The position numbers and the translations under genes are program-made. Source: Propionimicrobium sp. PCR01-08-3 (GTDB lineage Bacteria > Actinomycetota > Actinomycetes > Propionibacteriales > Propionibacteriaceae). From it: a DNA stretch of 64,000 bases. Within the stretch, counting starts at the first letter, position 1. Each line of letters starts with the position of its first letter. The stretch lies in NCBI RefSeq assembly GCF_030286045.1, contig NZ_CP127390.1, positions 2,187,482 through 2,251,481 of the forward strand, read 5' to 3'. Below, one piece after another: positions 47,437-55,685 of the stretch. Below the pieces are notes generated by a model that did not search any database, had not been told where the DNA came from, and saw only the letters and a program-made list of their open reading frames with translations.

Positions 47437-48105
47437 GTGGGCGACGGCACGAAGGGCGATCTGGCCTACCGGGGCATACGAGACCTGATCCTGTCGGGAA
47501 AGCTGGCGGCAGGCGACATCATTCCGCAACGCGAAATCGCCGCGGGGCTCGGTATCAGCACGACCCCGCTCCGTGAGGGCCTCAGGCGTTTGGAAAGTGA
47601 AGGTCTTATCACCCTCGAATCCCATCGCACCGCACGGGTCACCGAGTTGCGGCTGGAACAGGCCCGCGATCTGCTTGAGATCAGGCGCTCCCTTGATCCG
47701 CTGGCCGCCTCGTTGGCCGCCGAACGCCGAACTCGCGAAGATATCGCCGCTATCCGCGAATGCGGGACCAAGCTGCGAGCGCTACCGGTGAACGCGACCG
47801 TAGACGAGCTGATCGCGCACCGGCGTTTTCACCGCTCCATCTATTGCGCTTCACATAACGAGCTTCTGATCGGCACCCTCGACACACTTTGGGACAAGGC
47901 GGATCGTTACCGCATGATGGCATTGAAGATCGATCGCGGACAACAGGCTCGTGACCTCAAGGACAAGGAGCATCGCCTGCTCGTCCAGTACATCGCTGCG
48001 GGAGATTCGTCGAGCGCGGCCAAGGTGATGCTGCACCACATCGACACAAGCCTGGTGGTCGAGGCAATCTCTCGTCTCGCCAGCGGAAGGGACCTAGCGT
48101 CATGA
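47437..48105 (+). CDS. GntR family regulator with FCD domain
   Basis: A 222-residue FadR/FCD-type regulator. A winged helix (about 8-75, [30 protein letters not shown]) precedes a helical FCD ligand domain with the metal/acid-binding Asp and His residues (RRFHRSIY). I take GTG 47437, which has GAGGAGG five bases before it; ATG 47359, in an ATGA overlap with the lactonase, is the alternative. FCD regulators sense carboxylates and bind GT-N4-AC palindromes, which matches the GTTATAAC boxes. Confidence 0.88.
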   Translation: MGDGTKGDLAYRGIRDLILSGKLAAGDIIPQREIAAGLGISTTPLREGLRRLESEGLITLESHRTARVTELRLEQARDLLEIRRSLDPLAASLAAERRTREDIAAIRECGTKLRALPVNATVDELIAHRRFHRSIYCASHNELLIGTLDTLWDKADRYRMMALKIDRGQQARDLKDKEHRLLVQYIAAGDSSSAAKVMLHHIDTSLVVEAISRLASGRDLAS

Positions 48106-48569
48106 AGCCCACAGCCGACCTTTGGGACGAACTCGGAGACATCGCGACGAGTTGCTGGACGCAGTTCCGCCAGTTCGGTGCACGAAGTGCCTTCGAGGGG
48201 ACGATCACCACGGTGCGTTGTCACCACGACAACGTCATCTTGAAAAGTGTGCTCGGTGAGCCCGGTGCCGGACGCGTCCTCGTCGTCGATGGAGGCGGGT
48301 CGCTCGAACGCGCCCTGATGGGTGACCGCATCGGTGATCTCGCCGTCAGCAATGGCTGGAAGGGCATCGTCATCAATGGTGCCGTCCGCGACAGTGTCGC
48401 ACTCGCGCCGCTGGGTCTCGGCATCAAGGCATTGGGGACCAACCCGCAGAAAAGCGCCAAAGAGGGTCTGGGCGAACGCGATGTGGACGTCCATTTCGGT
48501 GGCTGTGTGTTTCGGCCGGGCGATCACCTAGTGAGCGACCATGACGGGATCATCGTCATTCCTGCGTGA
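48102..48569 (+). CDS. RraA family protein
   Basis: A 155-residue protein with the RraA / HMG aldolase core: [25 protein letters not shown] (about 69-92) and [20 protein letters not shown] near the C-terminus. Arg and Asp of the aldolase site appear to be kept (GAVRD, SDHDG), so a 4-hydroxy-2-oxo-acid aldolase or oxaloacetate decarboxylase activity is possible; its short length resembles the RNase E regulator RraA. Start overlaps the regulator stop (ATGA). Context favours a role in acid catabolism. Confidence 0.85.
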   Translation: MKPTADLWDELGDIATSCWTQFRQFGARSAFEGTITTVRCHHDNVILKSVLGEPGAGRVLVVDGGGSLERALMGDRIGDLAVSNGWKGIVINGAVRDSVALAPLGLGIKALGTNPQKSAKEGLGERDVDVHFGGCVFRPGDHLVSDHDGIIVIPA

Positions 48570-48674
48570 GGTGTAGCTTCTTCCGGAACATAAGCTCGTG
48601 CGACTCGAACAGGACGGCCGATGCCGGGACAGATTTACGAAATGGACCAGATAGTTTTTGCTGCTCCACTCATG

Positions 48675-48680
48675 TAGAGT
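48675..48680 (+). promoter_or_regulatory. -10 box for polycysteine leader
   Basis: TAGAGT ends 7 bases before GTG 48688, so the leader peptide should begin at the 5' end of its mRNA. Confidence 0.5.
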
Positions 48681-48687
48681 TTTTCGC

Positions 48688-48795
48688 GTGACGATGACTG
48701 CGAGCATGCTGGCCGATGGGGTCACGTCCGCGTCTTTCATGTCCTCCATGAGCTGTTGTCGGTGTTGTTGCCGCATGCGCGGCGCCCGCTCCTGA
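48688..48795 (+). CDS. Polycysteine leader peptide (35 residues)
   Basis: A short ORF that ends in MSCCRCCCRMRGARS: five cysteines within six residues. It starts with GTG 48688 and TAGAGT lies 7 bases upstream, so it is probably leaderless. Comparable polycysteine leaderless ORFs in mycobacteria act as cysteine-responsive attenuators of downstream genes. The peptide itself is probably not a functional product. The NIL-domain gene begins 97 bases later. Too short for ordinary gene calling. Confidence 0.75.
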   Translation: MTMTASMLADGVTSASFMSSMSCCRCCCRMRGARS

Positions 48796-48827
48796 TCCTT
48801 CGCATCTGCTGAAGGGCACTGACTGCA

Positions 48828-48882
48828 CCTGGGCTGGGAGTTGGGCGGTAATCCCCTCCTCAACGACCTTCAGCACCAGGAG
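48828..48882 (+). promoter_or_regulatory. Candidate attenuation switch hiding the NIL gene ribosome binding site
   Basis: AGGAG (48878-48882) is the ribosome binding site of the NIL gene. It can pair with CTCCT at 48856-48860, and the overlapping CCAGG can pair with CCTGG at 48828-48832. The two pairings exclude each other, as in a translational attenuator. Based on base pairing by eye only. Confidence 0.4.
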
Positions 48883-48891
48883 CACACAGTC

Positions 48892-49122
48892 ATGACTCTC
48901 GATCTTCTTTTCGTTGGCGCCGATGCCGGGCGCGGAACCCTCGCGCAACTTGCCGCCGAAGTCGGCGTGAATTATCGCCTCGTCGCTCAGCGGGTCACCA
49001 CCATGGAGATCTTCCCCATCAGCGTGCTGACCGTCGAGTTGGACGCCGACGAATCCCGCCTCGACGCGGCCACCTCGTGGTTCGCCCGCCGCGGCATTCA
49101 TCAGCTGTCGTCCGCGGCCTGA
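48892..49122 (+). CDS. NIL domain-containing protein
   Basis: A 76-residue protein resembling the NIL (ACT-like) domain found at the C-terminus of methionine ABC transporter ATPases (MetN). GRGTLAQLAAEVGVNYRLVAQRVTTMEI and the SVLTVELDADESRLDAATSWFARRGI parts fit the fold. It is free-standing here, with no transporter nearby. ATG 48892 has AGGAG 9 bases before. The polycysteine leader upstream ties it to sulfur amino acid supply. Function unknown. Confidence 0.78.
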   Translation: MTLDLLFVGADAGRGTLAQLAAEVGVNYRLVAQRVTTMEIFPISVLTVELDADESRLDAATSWFARRGIHQLSSAA

Positions 49123-49204
49123 ACTACGGAGCGTGCGGACGCGGTTCTCAGCGTCCGTCGGGGACTGATGGTGGTCCCTATCTGCCGAAGAGCGTGGCCG
49201 ACGG

Positions 49205-49210
49205 TAGCGT
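49205..49210 (+). promoter_or_regulatory. -10 box for leaderless pabC-like gene
   Basis: TAGCGT ends 6 bases before ATG 49217, with no ribosome binding site. Confidence 0.5.
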
Positions 49211-49216
49211 GTCTCC

Positions 49217-50101
49217 ATGACCCTGTGCCTGATGCTGGACATGTCCGAGACGGCTTCTGCGTCCGATCGCATGACTGCGATCGATGTCAATGGCCCCCAG
49301 ATATCCGTCCTTGATCTGGGAGTCACAAGGGGAGACGGCATATTTGAGGTGCTCGCTGTCGTTGACGGGCATCCACAGGCGGTGACCGCCCACCTGCGCC
49401 GGATGCAGAACTCGGCGGCAATGCTCGAACTGCCTCGTCCAGACTTGGGGTTGCTGGAACAAGCGGTCAGACGGGCGGCCGCCGAGCAGTACCAGATGAC
49501 TCATGAGCGCGAGCTGCTGATCAAGATCGTCATGACTCGCGGCGTCGAGGATGCGATGCCAGCCGCGCCAACCTGCTGGGTGGTCGCATTCCCGAGCGCC
49601 GATTTCTCGCGCGAGCGCAGCGAAGGCATCGACATCATCACCCTCGACCGTGGTTACCCGCACGACATCGCGGCGCGAGCGCCGTGGCTGCTGGCGGGCG
49701 CGAAGACCTTGTCGTATGCGGTCAACAAGGCCGCAGGACGCGAGGCCGCCCGCCGCGGAGCGGACGATGCCTTGTTCGTTAGCTCGGATGGCTACGCATT
49801 GGAAGGCCCCACATCATCGCTGATCGTCCGCGTCGATGCCCGCATCTGGACGCCCTCGTCAGCGCTCGGCGTGCTGGCGGGCACCACTCAGGGTTCGGCG
49901 TTCGCGTTCTTTGCCGAACACGGATACGCCACCGCCCAAGCTCTCCTCCGCATGGACGACGTATATCGCGCAGATGCGATGTGGTTCGTGTCATCCGGAC
50001 GCATGGCTGCCCCGGTGCGCAGCCTCGATGGTCGATCGGTACCAGTTGATCACGAGCTGACCGACGCCCTTAACGAGTCGCTCCTGGGGCGCATCGAGTA
50101 G
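49217..50101 (+). CDS. Aminodeoxychorismate lyase-like class IV PLP enzyme
   Basis: A 294-residue fold-type IV aminotransferase family protein, similar to PabC (4-amino-4-deoxychorismate to p-aminobenzoate). The PLP lysine is in AGAKTLSYAVN (about 160), after the conserved RGDGIFEVL near residue 39. GPTSSLIV and GTTQGSAF form the phosphate and substrate sites. It could also be a D-amino acid or branched-chain aminotransferase; length and the LEGPTSS motif favour PabC. The gene seems leaderless. Confidence 0.85.
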   Translation: MTLCLMLDMSETASASDRMTAIDVNGPQISVLDLGVTRGDGIFEVLAVVDGHPQAVTAHLRRMQNSAAMLELPRPDLGLLEQAVRRAAAEQYQMTHERELLIKIVMTRGVEDAMPAAPTCWVVAFPSADFSRERSEGIDIITLDRGYPHDIAARAPWLLAGAKTLSYAVNKAAGREAARRGADDALFVSSDGYALEGPTSSLIVRVDARIWTPSSALGVLAGTTQGSAFAFFAEHGYATAQALLRMDDVYRADAMWFVSSGRMAAPVRSLDGRSVPVDHELTDALNESLLGRIE

Positions 50102-50404
50102 GACATGGAGATGGGTGGATGCGAGGCCTCCACGTCCAGGATCTTTATACCCGAGGAGGTCGTCGATTCTGGGACAATCTGGCTGTGTCTCTCCGCAATC
50201 CTGAAGGAATTGCCGAAGCTTTAGCCACCCTCGCCCACGCGGTATTGAAGCCACGACACGGCGGACTTGTTCTGGCTATCGACGAGCTGGCGCGGTCTGT
50301 TTGAACTTCTCCACTTGTGGGTTCGCGCGGCCGGCCAGGTTGCCCGGGCAATCCAATCCCGAGGTGACCAATCTCGTCTATGCATCCATCAACGGACCGC
50401 GGGA
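50102..50404. other. Intergenic region, no supported gene
   Basis: These 303 bases separate the pabC-like gene from the convergent S4-domain gene. An ATG frame at 50119-50304 (61 residues) exists but its third codon positions are close to random in G+C, unlike its neighbours, and it has no ribosome binding site. I see no terminator. Confidence 0.45.
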
Positions 50405-50779
50405 CTACTGTGACCGGCGACCGCGGAGTCGATCCAGATCACGGCGTTCACGCTTGGTCGGGCGCCCGGCCCCGCGATCTCGAACGGCCACCCGAGTGAC
50501 GAGCTGATGAGGCGGTGGCGGCGGAGTGAGATCCTCGTAAGCCTCGGCCGCAAGAGCCGCGCCGACCCTTTTGACCAGCAGCTTTTCCACCTTGAGAATC
50601 CGGTCGAAACCGTTGATGCGCGCACGGACCTCGTCCCCAACCTTCACCGGGTAAGCGGCCTTCACCGGGTTGTCGTTGACCCGTACGTGGCCGCCTCGAA
50701 TTGCCGCGGTCGCCGCCGATCGTGTCTTATAGACACGCACGGCCCACAACCAAGCATCAAGTCGGACCGAATCACTCAT
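50405..50779 (-). CDS. S4 domain RNA-binding protein (Hsp15-like)
   Basis: A 124-residue protein whose N-terminal S4 domain (RLDAWLWAVRVYKTRSAATAAIRGGHVRVNDN, about 6-37) matches Hsp15/HslR, which binds the 50S subunit carrying stalled nascent chains. The C-terminal half is Pro-rich then very basic (GRPTKRERRDLDRL), as expected for rRNA contact. TAAGAT lies 9 bases before the ATG. Confidence 0.9.
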   Translation of the reverse strand: MSDSVRLDAWLWAVRVYKTRSAATAAIRGGHVRVNDNPVKAAYPVKVGDEVRARINGFDRILKVEKLLVKRVGAALAAEAYEDLTPPPPPHQLVTRVAVRDRGAGRPTKRERRDLDRLRGRRSQ

Positions 50780-50955
50780 GATCCGTCCATCTTATTCGGC
50801 AGCAAGTTCTGCCGAGCGTCCGTTCGCCGGTCGAAGGTGATTCGGCGGCACGAGCGCAGGGAGAGCTGCGGCATTGACTACGCCGGACGCAAGAGCGATT
50901 CGTGACACGCGCGGGACGTCTTCACGTGCAAGCGAAGATGCCTATATGCATCGCC

Positions 50956-50990
50956 TGGAGTTCTTAACTCCACGTGGCTTCGCCCACGCT
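50956..50990. terminator. Two small hairpins in tandem
   Basis: TGGAGTT-CTT-AACTCCA (50956-50972) is directly followed by CGTGG-loop-CCACG. They lie in the gap between the SMP-30 gene 3' end and the S4-domain gene, so they could end the leftward SMP-30 transcript. No T tract is present. Confidence 0.4.
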
Positions 50991-51037
50991 GGAGTCGACC
51001 ACGCAAGAGACGAGCGCAGTGTCGGTACGCTCTTTCT

Positions 51038-51892
51038 CTATGTGCCGACGGGAACCGCGATGAGCTGTCCGTCCCACTGATGGGAGGAATCGAACAGCCG
51101 AGCGCCGCCGGGCCAGTGAGCGGCGACAACATAGAGCATGTTGTCTCCGGACGCGTAAGCGCATGAGAATGCTCCGCGATCGAGTGTGATCCGTTCGAGG
51201 ATCTCACCGCCTTCGGCCACGCGCACGACGGCCCGGGCCGGCACATCGGCGAACCAGCAGGTGCCGTCAGGGGCCATGCTGATCCCGTCTGGGGCAGCAC
51301 CCTCGATATTCGCCCAGACGCGCCGGTCGGTCAACGACCCGTCTTCCGCGATCCTCCAGGCGGACAATCTTCCGGCGTGCGACTCCGCCACGACGAGTTC
51401 CGAGCCGTCGCTGCTGAGCGCCATGCCGTTGGGGAATGCGAGGGAGTCCGCGACAACGCGCGCCGATCCGTCATCTTCGATACATGCGATTAGTCCAACC
51501 GCCGAATCAGGGAATCCCTTCCGGGGGTCGAAGTTCCCGAAGTTGACGTAGACGCGTTCGTCATGGACGAGCAGTTCATTCCCACCGCCTTCCGCGAGTC
51601 CGGAGACATCGGCCCACGCGCGAGGCCGCCCTCCGGCAACACCCCGCAACACGAGGCCGGAAGTCGCGTCGAACACGAACATTTCATCGCAGACAGGCTC
51701 GAAGCACAGTGGCATCGATGCCACTTCAGCCTGGAGCTCTAGCGTGCCCGTCTCTAACACGTACCGGTAGATTCGCCCTGCCGTCCAGTCCGAGAACCAC
51801 ACACTTCCCGGCGTCACGCGCACCGACTCCAGCATGCCCAGGCCCGAAACCAGCACCCGGCTCTCATTCGCTCGCTTCAAGTCGGTCTGCAT
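51038..51892 (-). CDS. SMP-30/gluconolactonase family protein
   Basis: A 284-residue six-bladed propeller that should hydrolyse a sugar lactone using one divalent metal. Metal residues appear as Glu in MLESVRV (about 20), Asn in FPNGMALSSDGSELVVAES and Asp in AAPDGISMAPDGTCWFAD. ATG 51892 has GAGGAT upstream; the frame to 51925 lacks support. Lying downstream of an RpiB-like isomerase and a HIBADH-family dehydrogenase in the same direction, it probably belongs to a sugar-acid pathway. Confidence 0.88.
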   Translation of the reverse strand: MQTDLKRANESRVLVSGLGMLESVRVTPGSVWFSDWTAGRIYRYVLETGTLELQAEVASMPLCFEPVCDEMFVFDATSGLVLRGVAGGRPRAWADVSGLAEGGGNELLVHDERVYVNFGNFDPRKGFPDSAVGLIACIEDDGSARVVADSLAFPNGMALSSDGSELVVAESHAGRLSAWRIAEDGSLTDRRVWANIEGAAPDGISMAPDGTCWFADVPARAVVRVAEGGEILERITLDRGAFSCAYASGDNMLYVVAAHWPGGARLFDSSHQWDGQLIAVPVGT

Positions 51893-52109
51893 GATTCTAT
51901 CCTCGTCTTCGGATGGTCGATGCACAAGGAAAGGTGGCCTCGGTGCTCGTATCCGCCATCAGGCCGGCTCGTCTCGGGTCGAGTGATTTACGGTCAGGTT
52001 CACATCCGGGCAGTTCACTCGGTCGGACTCCCGCCTCGCGCTCCGACGTACGCTACAGCCGGAGAAACAACCAATCAGAGCGTAGCTACTTTTGCTCCCC
52101 TACGGCGTC

Positions 52110-52190
52110 CTACCGGCGAGCAAGTTGCTCCATCAGCCGGACGAACTGCTTCGGATCCTCGTTGTGGAAATCGCGCCTTGAAGCACTCAT
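52110..52190 (-). CDS. Candidate 26-residue small ORF after rpiB
   Basis: ATG 52190 is preceded by a strong GAGGAGA at seven-base spacing, and the frame runs 26 codons (MSASRRDFHNEDPKQFVRLM to QLARR) to a TAG. It starts 18 bases after the rpiB stop. The basic, charged peptide has no family I know. It could be a real small protein, or the remnant of a longer gene. Low evidence beyond the ribosome binding site and position. Confidence 0.4.
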   Translation of the reverse strand: MSASRRDFHNEDPKQFVRLMEQLARR

Positions 52191-52208
52191 GAGTTTTCTC
52201 CTCAGGAC

Positions 52209-52676
52209 CTATTGCGGTGGCAACTTTGCCTCGAATGCTTCCGCCAGCCGATCAAGTTTAGCCACCCGTGCATGGAATTCATCATCGGGAAGCCACTGTG
52301 CATGCATATAGGTTTCGATCAGCTCCGACATGACTTTGGGCCCGACGATATCGGCGCCCAGGCACAGCACGTTGGCGTTGTCGTGTTCGACGCACTGGTG
52401 CGCGGAGTAGATATCGTGCGCGAGCGCTGCACGGATGCCCGGTATCCGATTGGCGGCCATGGCTGCTCCAATGCCCGATCCGCACACCATGATGCCGCGC
52501 TCGCAGGCACCCGTGAGGATTTGTCTGGCCAGCTCGACTGCAACGTCAGGAAAGTCGATGGGTGTCTCATCGACCGCACCGATCTCGACGACATCGTGCC
52601 CCATGCGCTTCAACGTGCCGGTCACGATGGCCTTGCCTTTGAACCCTGCATGGTCAGCAGCCACGACAACTCTCAT
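52209..52676 (-). CDS. rpiB: RpiB/LacAB family sugar-phosphate isomerase
   Basis: A 155-residue RpiB-fold isomerase. AADHAGFKGK (about 6-15), the catalytic Cys in MVCGSGIGAAMAAN (about 65) and HDNANVLCLGAD are intact. Besides ribose 5-phosphate isomerase activity, this family includes the tetrose/tetrulose 4-phosphate isomerases of erythritol and threitol-type pathways, which fits the adjoining dehydrogenase. Its start overlaps that gene's stop. Confidence 0.88.
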   Translation of the reverse strand: MRVVVAADHAGFKGKAIVTGTLKRMGHDVVEIGAVDETPIDFPDVAVELARQILTGACERGIMVCGSGIGAAMAANRIPGIRAALAHDIYSAHQCVEHDNANVLCLGADIVGPKVMSELIETYMHAQWLPDDEFHARVAKLDRLAEAFEAKLPPQ

Positions 52677-53560
52677 TGTTCCTCCTGCGCTATCGTCCGA
52701 TTCGTCAACCGCTCGTAGACCCGGTGCAGCGATTGATTGCCGTTGGCGGCCTCGCCGTGCGCCATCGCCTCCAGATAAAGCGAGTTCACCACGGACGTCG
52801 CAGGCAGCGGCACCGACTCGCTCTTGGCGGCCTCAAGGGCAAGCCCCAGGTCTTTGACTTGCAGGGCTATCCGGAAGCCGGCCGAATCGTCACCGGAGAT
52901 CATTTTCGGACCCAGGTTGTCCCCCATCCACGACTGTGCCGCGCCTTGCGCAAGCACGGTTCGGACAGTCTCAAGATCCAGATCAAGCGCACTCGCAAGC
53001 GCAAACCCCTCGCAAACCGCGGCAATATTGCAGGCAACCACGACCTGATTGCACAATTTGGCACCTTGCCCGGCGCCTACACCACCGACAAGGGTGATGG
53101 CCTTCCCTATGCTCTGCAATACCGGACGCACGAAGTCGAGAGTCTCGATCTCCCCACCGACCATGATGGACAGCTTCCCCGACTCCGCGCCAGATACCCC
53201 ACCGGATACCGGCGCGTCCAAGTATCTGCCTCCGGCCGCACGGATTCGTTCGGCGAACTTTCTGGTCGCTATCGGCGATATCGACGACATATCAACCACA
53301 ACGGCGTCCGGCGACATCGAACCGATCACACCGTCGGAGCCGAAAAGCACGGCCTCGACGTTGCCGGTATTGGGCAGCATCGTGATGATGATGTCGGCGC
53401 CGGCTACAGCCTCCCCTACCGTGGTAACCGGTGTCAGCCCTGGTATCGAGTCGGCCCGACCGGGGACTGCATCGTAAGCCATCACCTCGAATCCGGCCGC
53501 TGCCACGTTCTTCACCATCGGCAGCCCCATGGCTCCGAGCCCGATAAACCCGATTCTCAC
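52673..53560 (-). CDS. 3-hydroxyisobutyrate-dehydrogenase family oxidoreductase
   Basis: A 295-residue beta-hydroxyacid dehydrogenase: Rossmann motif GFIGLGAMGLPM (about 5-16), substrate loop DAPVSGGVSGAESG, catalytic Lys in GAKLCNQVV and QVKDLGLAL. It is of the size of L-threonate dehydrogenase (LtnD) and tartronate semialdehyde reductase. GTG 53560 has AAAGGA five bases before; the frame reaches 53653 without support. Together with OtnK and OtnC nearby it could complete an L-threonate or D-erythronate route, but the two loci are 4 kb apart. Confidence 0.9.
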   Translation of the reverse strand: MRIGFIGLGAMGLPMVKNVAAAGFEVMAYDAVPGRADSIPGLTPVTTVGEAVAGADIIITMLPNTGNVEAVLFGSDGVIGSMSPDAVVVDMSSISPIATRKFAERIRAAGGRYLDAPVSGGVSGAESGKLSIMVGGEIETLDFVRPVLQSIGKAITLVGGVGAGQGAKLCNQVVVACNIAAVCEGFALASALDLDLETVRTVLAQGAAQSWMGDNLGPKMISGDDSAGFRIALQVKDLGLALEAAKSESVPLPATSVVNSLYLEAMAHGEAANGNQSLHRVYERLTNRTIAQEEQ

Positions 53561-53778
53561 GTCTTTTCCTTTCACAGGCGATTCATCGCGCCGTCGGAGC
53601 CGCGAAATATCCATGAAGAAGGCAGAACCTGCTGCTTGCTCCTTCAGGTCCATCCATTTCTAGCAATAGACCGCTTTCTCGGCCAGGGGAACGCTTCGGC
53701 ATCGTTAGCCGAACCGACCCGGGCTAAGGCCGTAACCACCGAGGACCCGGCGCCCAGAAGGACCTACTGGTGAGTCGG

Positions 53779-55662
53779 CTACGGCGTCCGCTCGGGGAGC
53801 CAGATGCGCATCGAGGTCGGTCCACGATTACCCCAGGCGTGATAGGGCGCCAGCGGTACCTCGATCGCGTCGGTCACCTCAGGATCCGTCGTGGACCCGT
53901 AGGGCCAGCCGGAGTCGTCGTGCCGGACGCGCCGAGCCGGCATCGTGGCACCTGTGCGTCCGGCGGGACGCGGCAGGACGCCGGCCTCGACCTCGTAGCC
54001 GTCGATGGCGACACCTTCGGGAAGATCGACCGACTCCGAGCACAGCACCAGGGGTCCCCGCTCCACCGCCACGGCGCCGCGCACCGCGTCGATCCGATCG
54101 TCCGGATACGTCAGTCTCGGCTCGAGCGGCAGGCACAGCCGGATCGTCCGGCCGGCCACGACATCCGCAATTCTGTGGGTTCCCACAGAAACAGCCTCAC
54201 CGTCGACCGTCGCCCCGGACGCCCACCCAGGTATCCGTAGGTCCAGCGAGAACGGTCCAGGTGCCTCGGCGACAGTGATCACCACCTCACCGTCGTCGGG
54301 ATAGTCCGTCTCGACTCTCAGCCGTACCGCCCCTGCCGCAATCGTGGCGGTCAGTTCCGCGTCGGCATAGTGGACGATCTGAACACCGTCGTCCGAACTG
54401 GTGGCCAGCAGACCGGCCAGGCTCGTCAAGGTACGTGCCACATTGGTCGGGCAGCAGGACACGTCGAACCAGGGTGCCCGCAACGACGAACTCGCCCTGG
54501 GCAACGGCTCGTCCAGGTTCGATTGGGCGGCAGGGGTGCGCCGGTGCAGAGTGTTGGCGTAGAAGAAGGCGTCGCCGGCGGCAGATGGCGAAGTGGCGAC
54601 GATATTGAACAGCGTCCGCTCGATGATGTCGCCATAGCCGAGCTCTCCGGTGGCCAGCAGCAGCCGCCAGGCCACCATGATCGATCCGATTCCGGCACAG
54701 GTCTCGCAATAGGAACGATCGGGCGGCAACTCGAAATCATCGCCGAAAGCCTCGTCCTGGTGGTGCGAGCCCATCCCTCCGGTGAGGTAGGTCCGGCGCG
54801 CGAGCGTCGCATCGTATTGCTTCCGCGCGATCGCCAGCAATTCGGCATCGCCCGATTCCACGGCGATATCAACGGCGGCAGCGCACAGGTAGAGGGCCCG
54901 CACGCTGTGGCCTCGCAAGACCCGCGATTCGCGGAACGGCTCGTCGTCCTGGTAGTAGGAGCGGCCGAATTCGATGTCCGGCAAGATGCCGTGCCCTCGC
55001 CGATCGAGAAAGATCTGGGCCTGTTCGAGATAGCGGGGCTCACCGGTGACCCGCGAAAGCTCGGCCAGAGCCACCTCGATCTCCGGATGCCCGCAGACGT
55101 TGTGGCGTCCGTTCTCGCCGAAGGCCGAGAGCACGTGGTCGGCCGCTTTCAGCGCCACCCGCACTATCGTCCCCTCGTGACCGGTGCGCAATCTGGCCAC
55201 TGCGGCCTGAATGAGATGGCCGTAGCAATACAGTTCGTGACCCCAAGCGAAATCGGAGTAGCGGGCCTGCTGGCCGGGATTTCCGAAACGGGTGTTCAGG
55301 TAGCCGTCATCGTGCTGGCAAGCCTCGATGAGCGAACCGAGGCGCTCGATCTCCGCGTCCAGTTCCAGATCGCCGGTGCGGCCGACCTCCCACGCCATTG
55401 CCTCGACCAGCTTGTATACGTCGGAATCGGAGAACTCTCGTCCATGCCGATGATCGGCGATGTCGCCGGCTGCGGTATGGACGAAGTTGTCGATCCAGCC
55501 AACCCTGGTCTCCCACTTCAACGCATGGGGGATGATCGCCTCGCGGTTGAGCCACTGGCGACGCCCCCAAAAACCACCGGTGATGCGCGCATGGTCGATA
55601 CCCAGCGGACGCAGTGCTCCTGCACCGGGCACGACCGGGGAGAAGCCGGCCTGAATATGCAT
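53779..55662 (-). CDS. Beta-L-arabinofuranosidase, GH127 (DUF1680)
   Basis: A 627-residue cytosolic glycoside hydrolase of the HypBA1 family, which releases beta-L-arabinofuranose from plant glycan oligosaccharides. The zinc/nucleophile set is visible: E320-T-C322 (SYCETCAGIG) and C403-C404 (VSCCPTN). The (alpha/alpha)6 barrel occupies about 20-420 and beta-sandwiches the rest. ATG 55662 follows AAGGAG. It is the last gene of the ABC operon, so the importer likely brings in arabinofuranosyl oligosaccharides. Confidence 0.92.
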   Translation of the reverse strand: MHIQAGFSPVVPGAGALRPLGIDHARITGGFWGRRQWLNREAIIPHALKWETRVGWIDNFVHTAAGDIADHRHGREFSDSDVYKLVEAMAWEVGRTGDLELDAEIERLGSLIEACQHDDGYLNTRFGNPGQQARYSDFAWGHELYCYGHLIQAAVARLRTGHEGTIVRVALKAADHVLSAFGENGRHNVCGHPEIEVALAELSRVTGEPRYLEQAQIFLDRRGHGILPDIEFGRSYYQDDEPFRESRVLRGHSVRALYLCAAAVDIAVESGDAELLAIARKQYDATLARRTYLTGGMGSHHQDEAFGDDFELPPDRSYCETCAGIGSIMVAWRLLLATGELGYGDIIERTLFNIVATSPSAAGDAFFYANTLHRRTPAAQSNLDEPLPRASSSLRAPWFDVSCCPTNVARTLTSLAGLLATSSDDGVQIVHYADAELTATIAAGAVRLRVETDYPDDGEVVITVAEAPGPFSLDLRIPGWASGATVDGEAVSVGTHRIADVVAGRTIRLCLPLEPRLTYPDDRIDAVRGAVAVERGPLVLCSESVDLPEGVAIDGYEVEAGVLPRPAGRTGATMPARRVRHDDSGWPYGSTTDPEVTDAIEVPLAPYHAWGNRGPTSMRIWLPERTP

Positions 55663-55685
55663 TGTGCTCCTTCGCTGCACGTCGG

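Noticed and set aside
50119-50304. 61-residue ORF after the pabC-like gene
   Set aside because: Third codon positions are nearly random in G+C, no ribosome binding site and no family.
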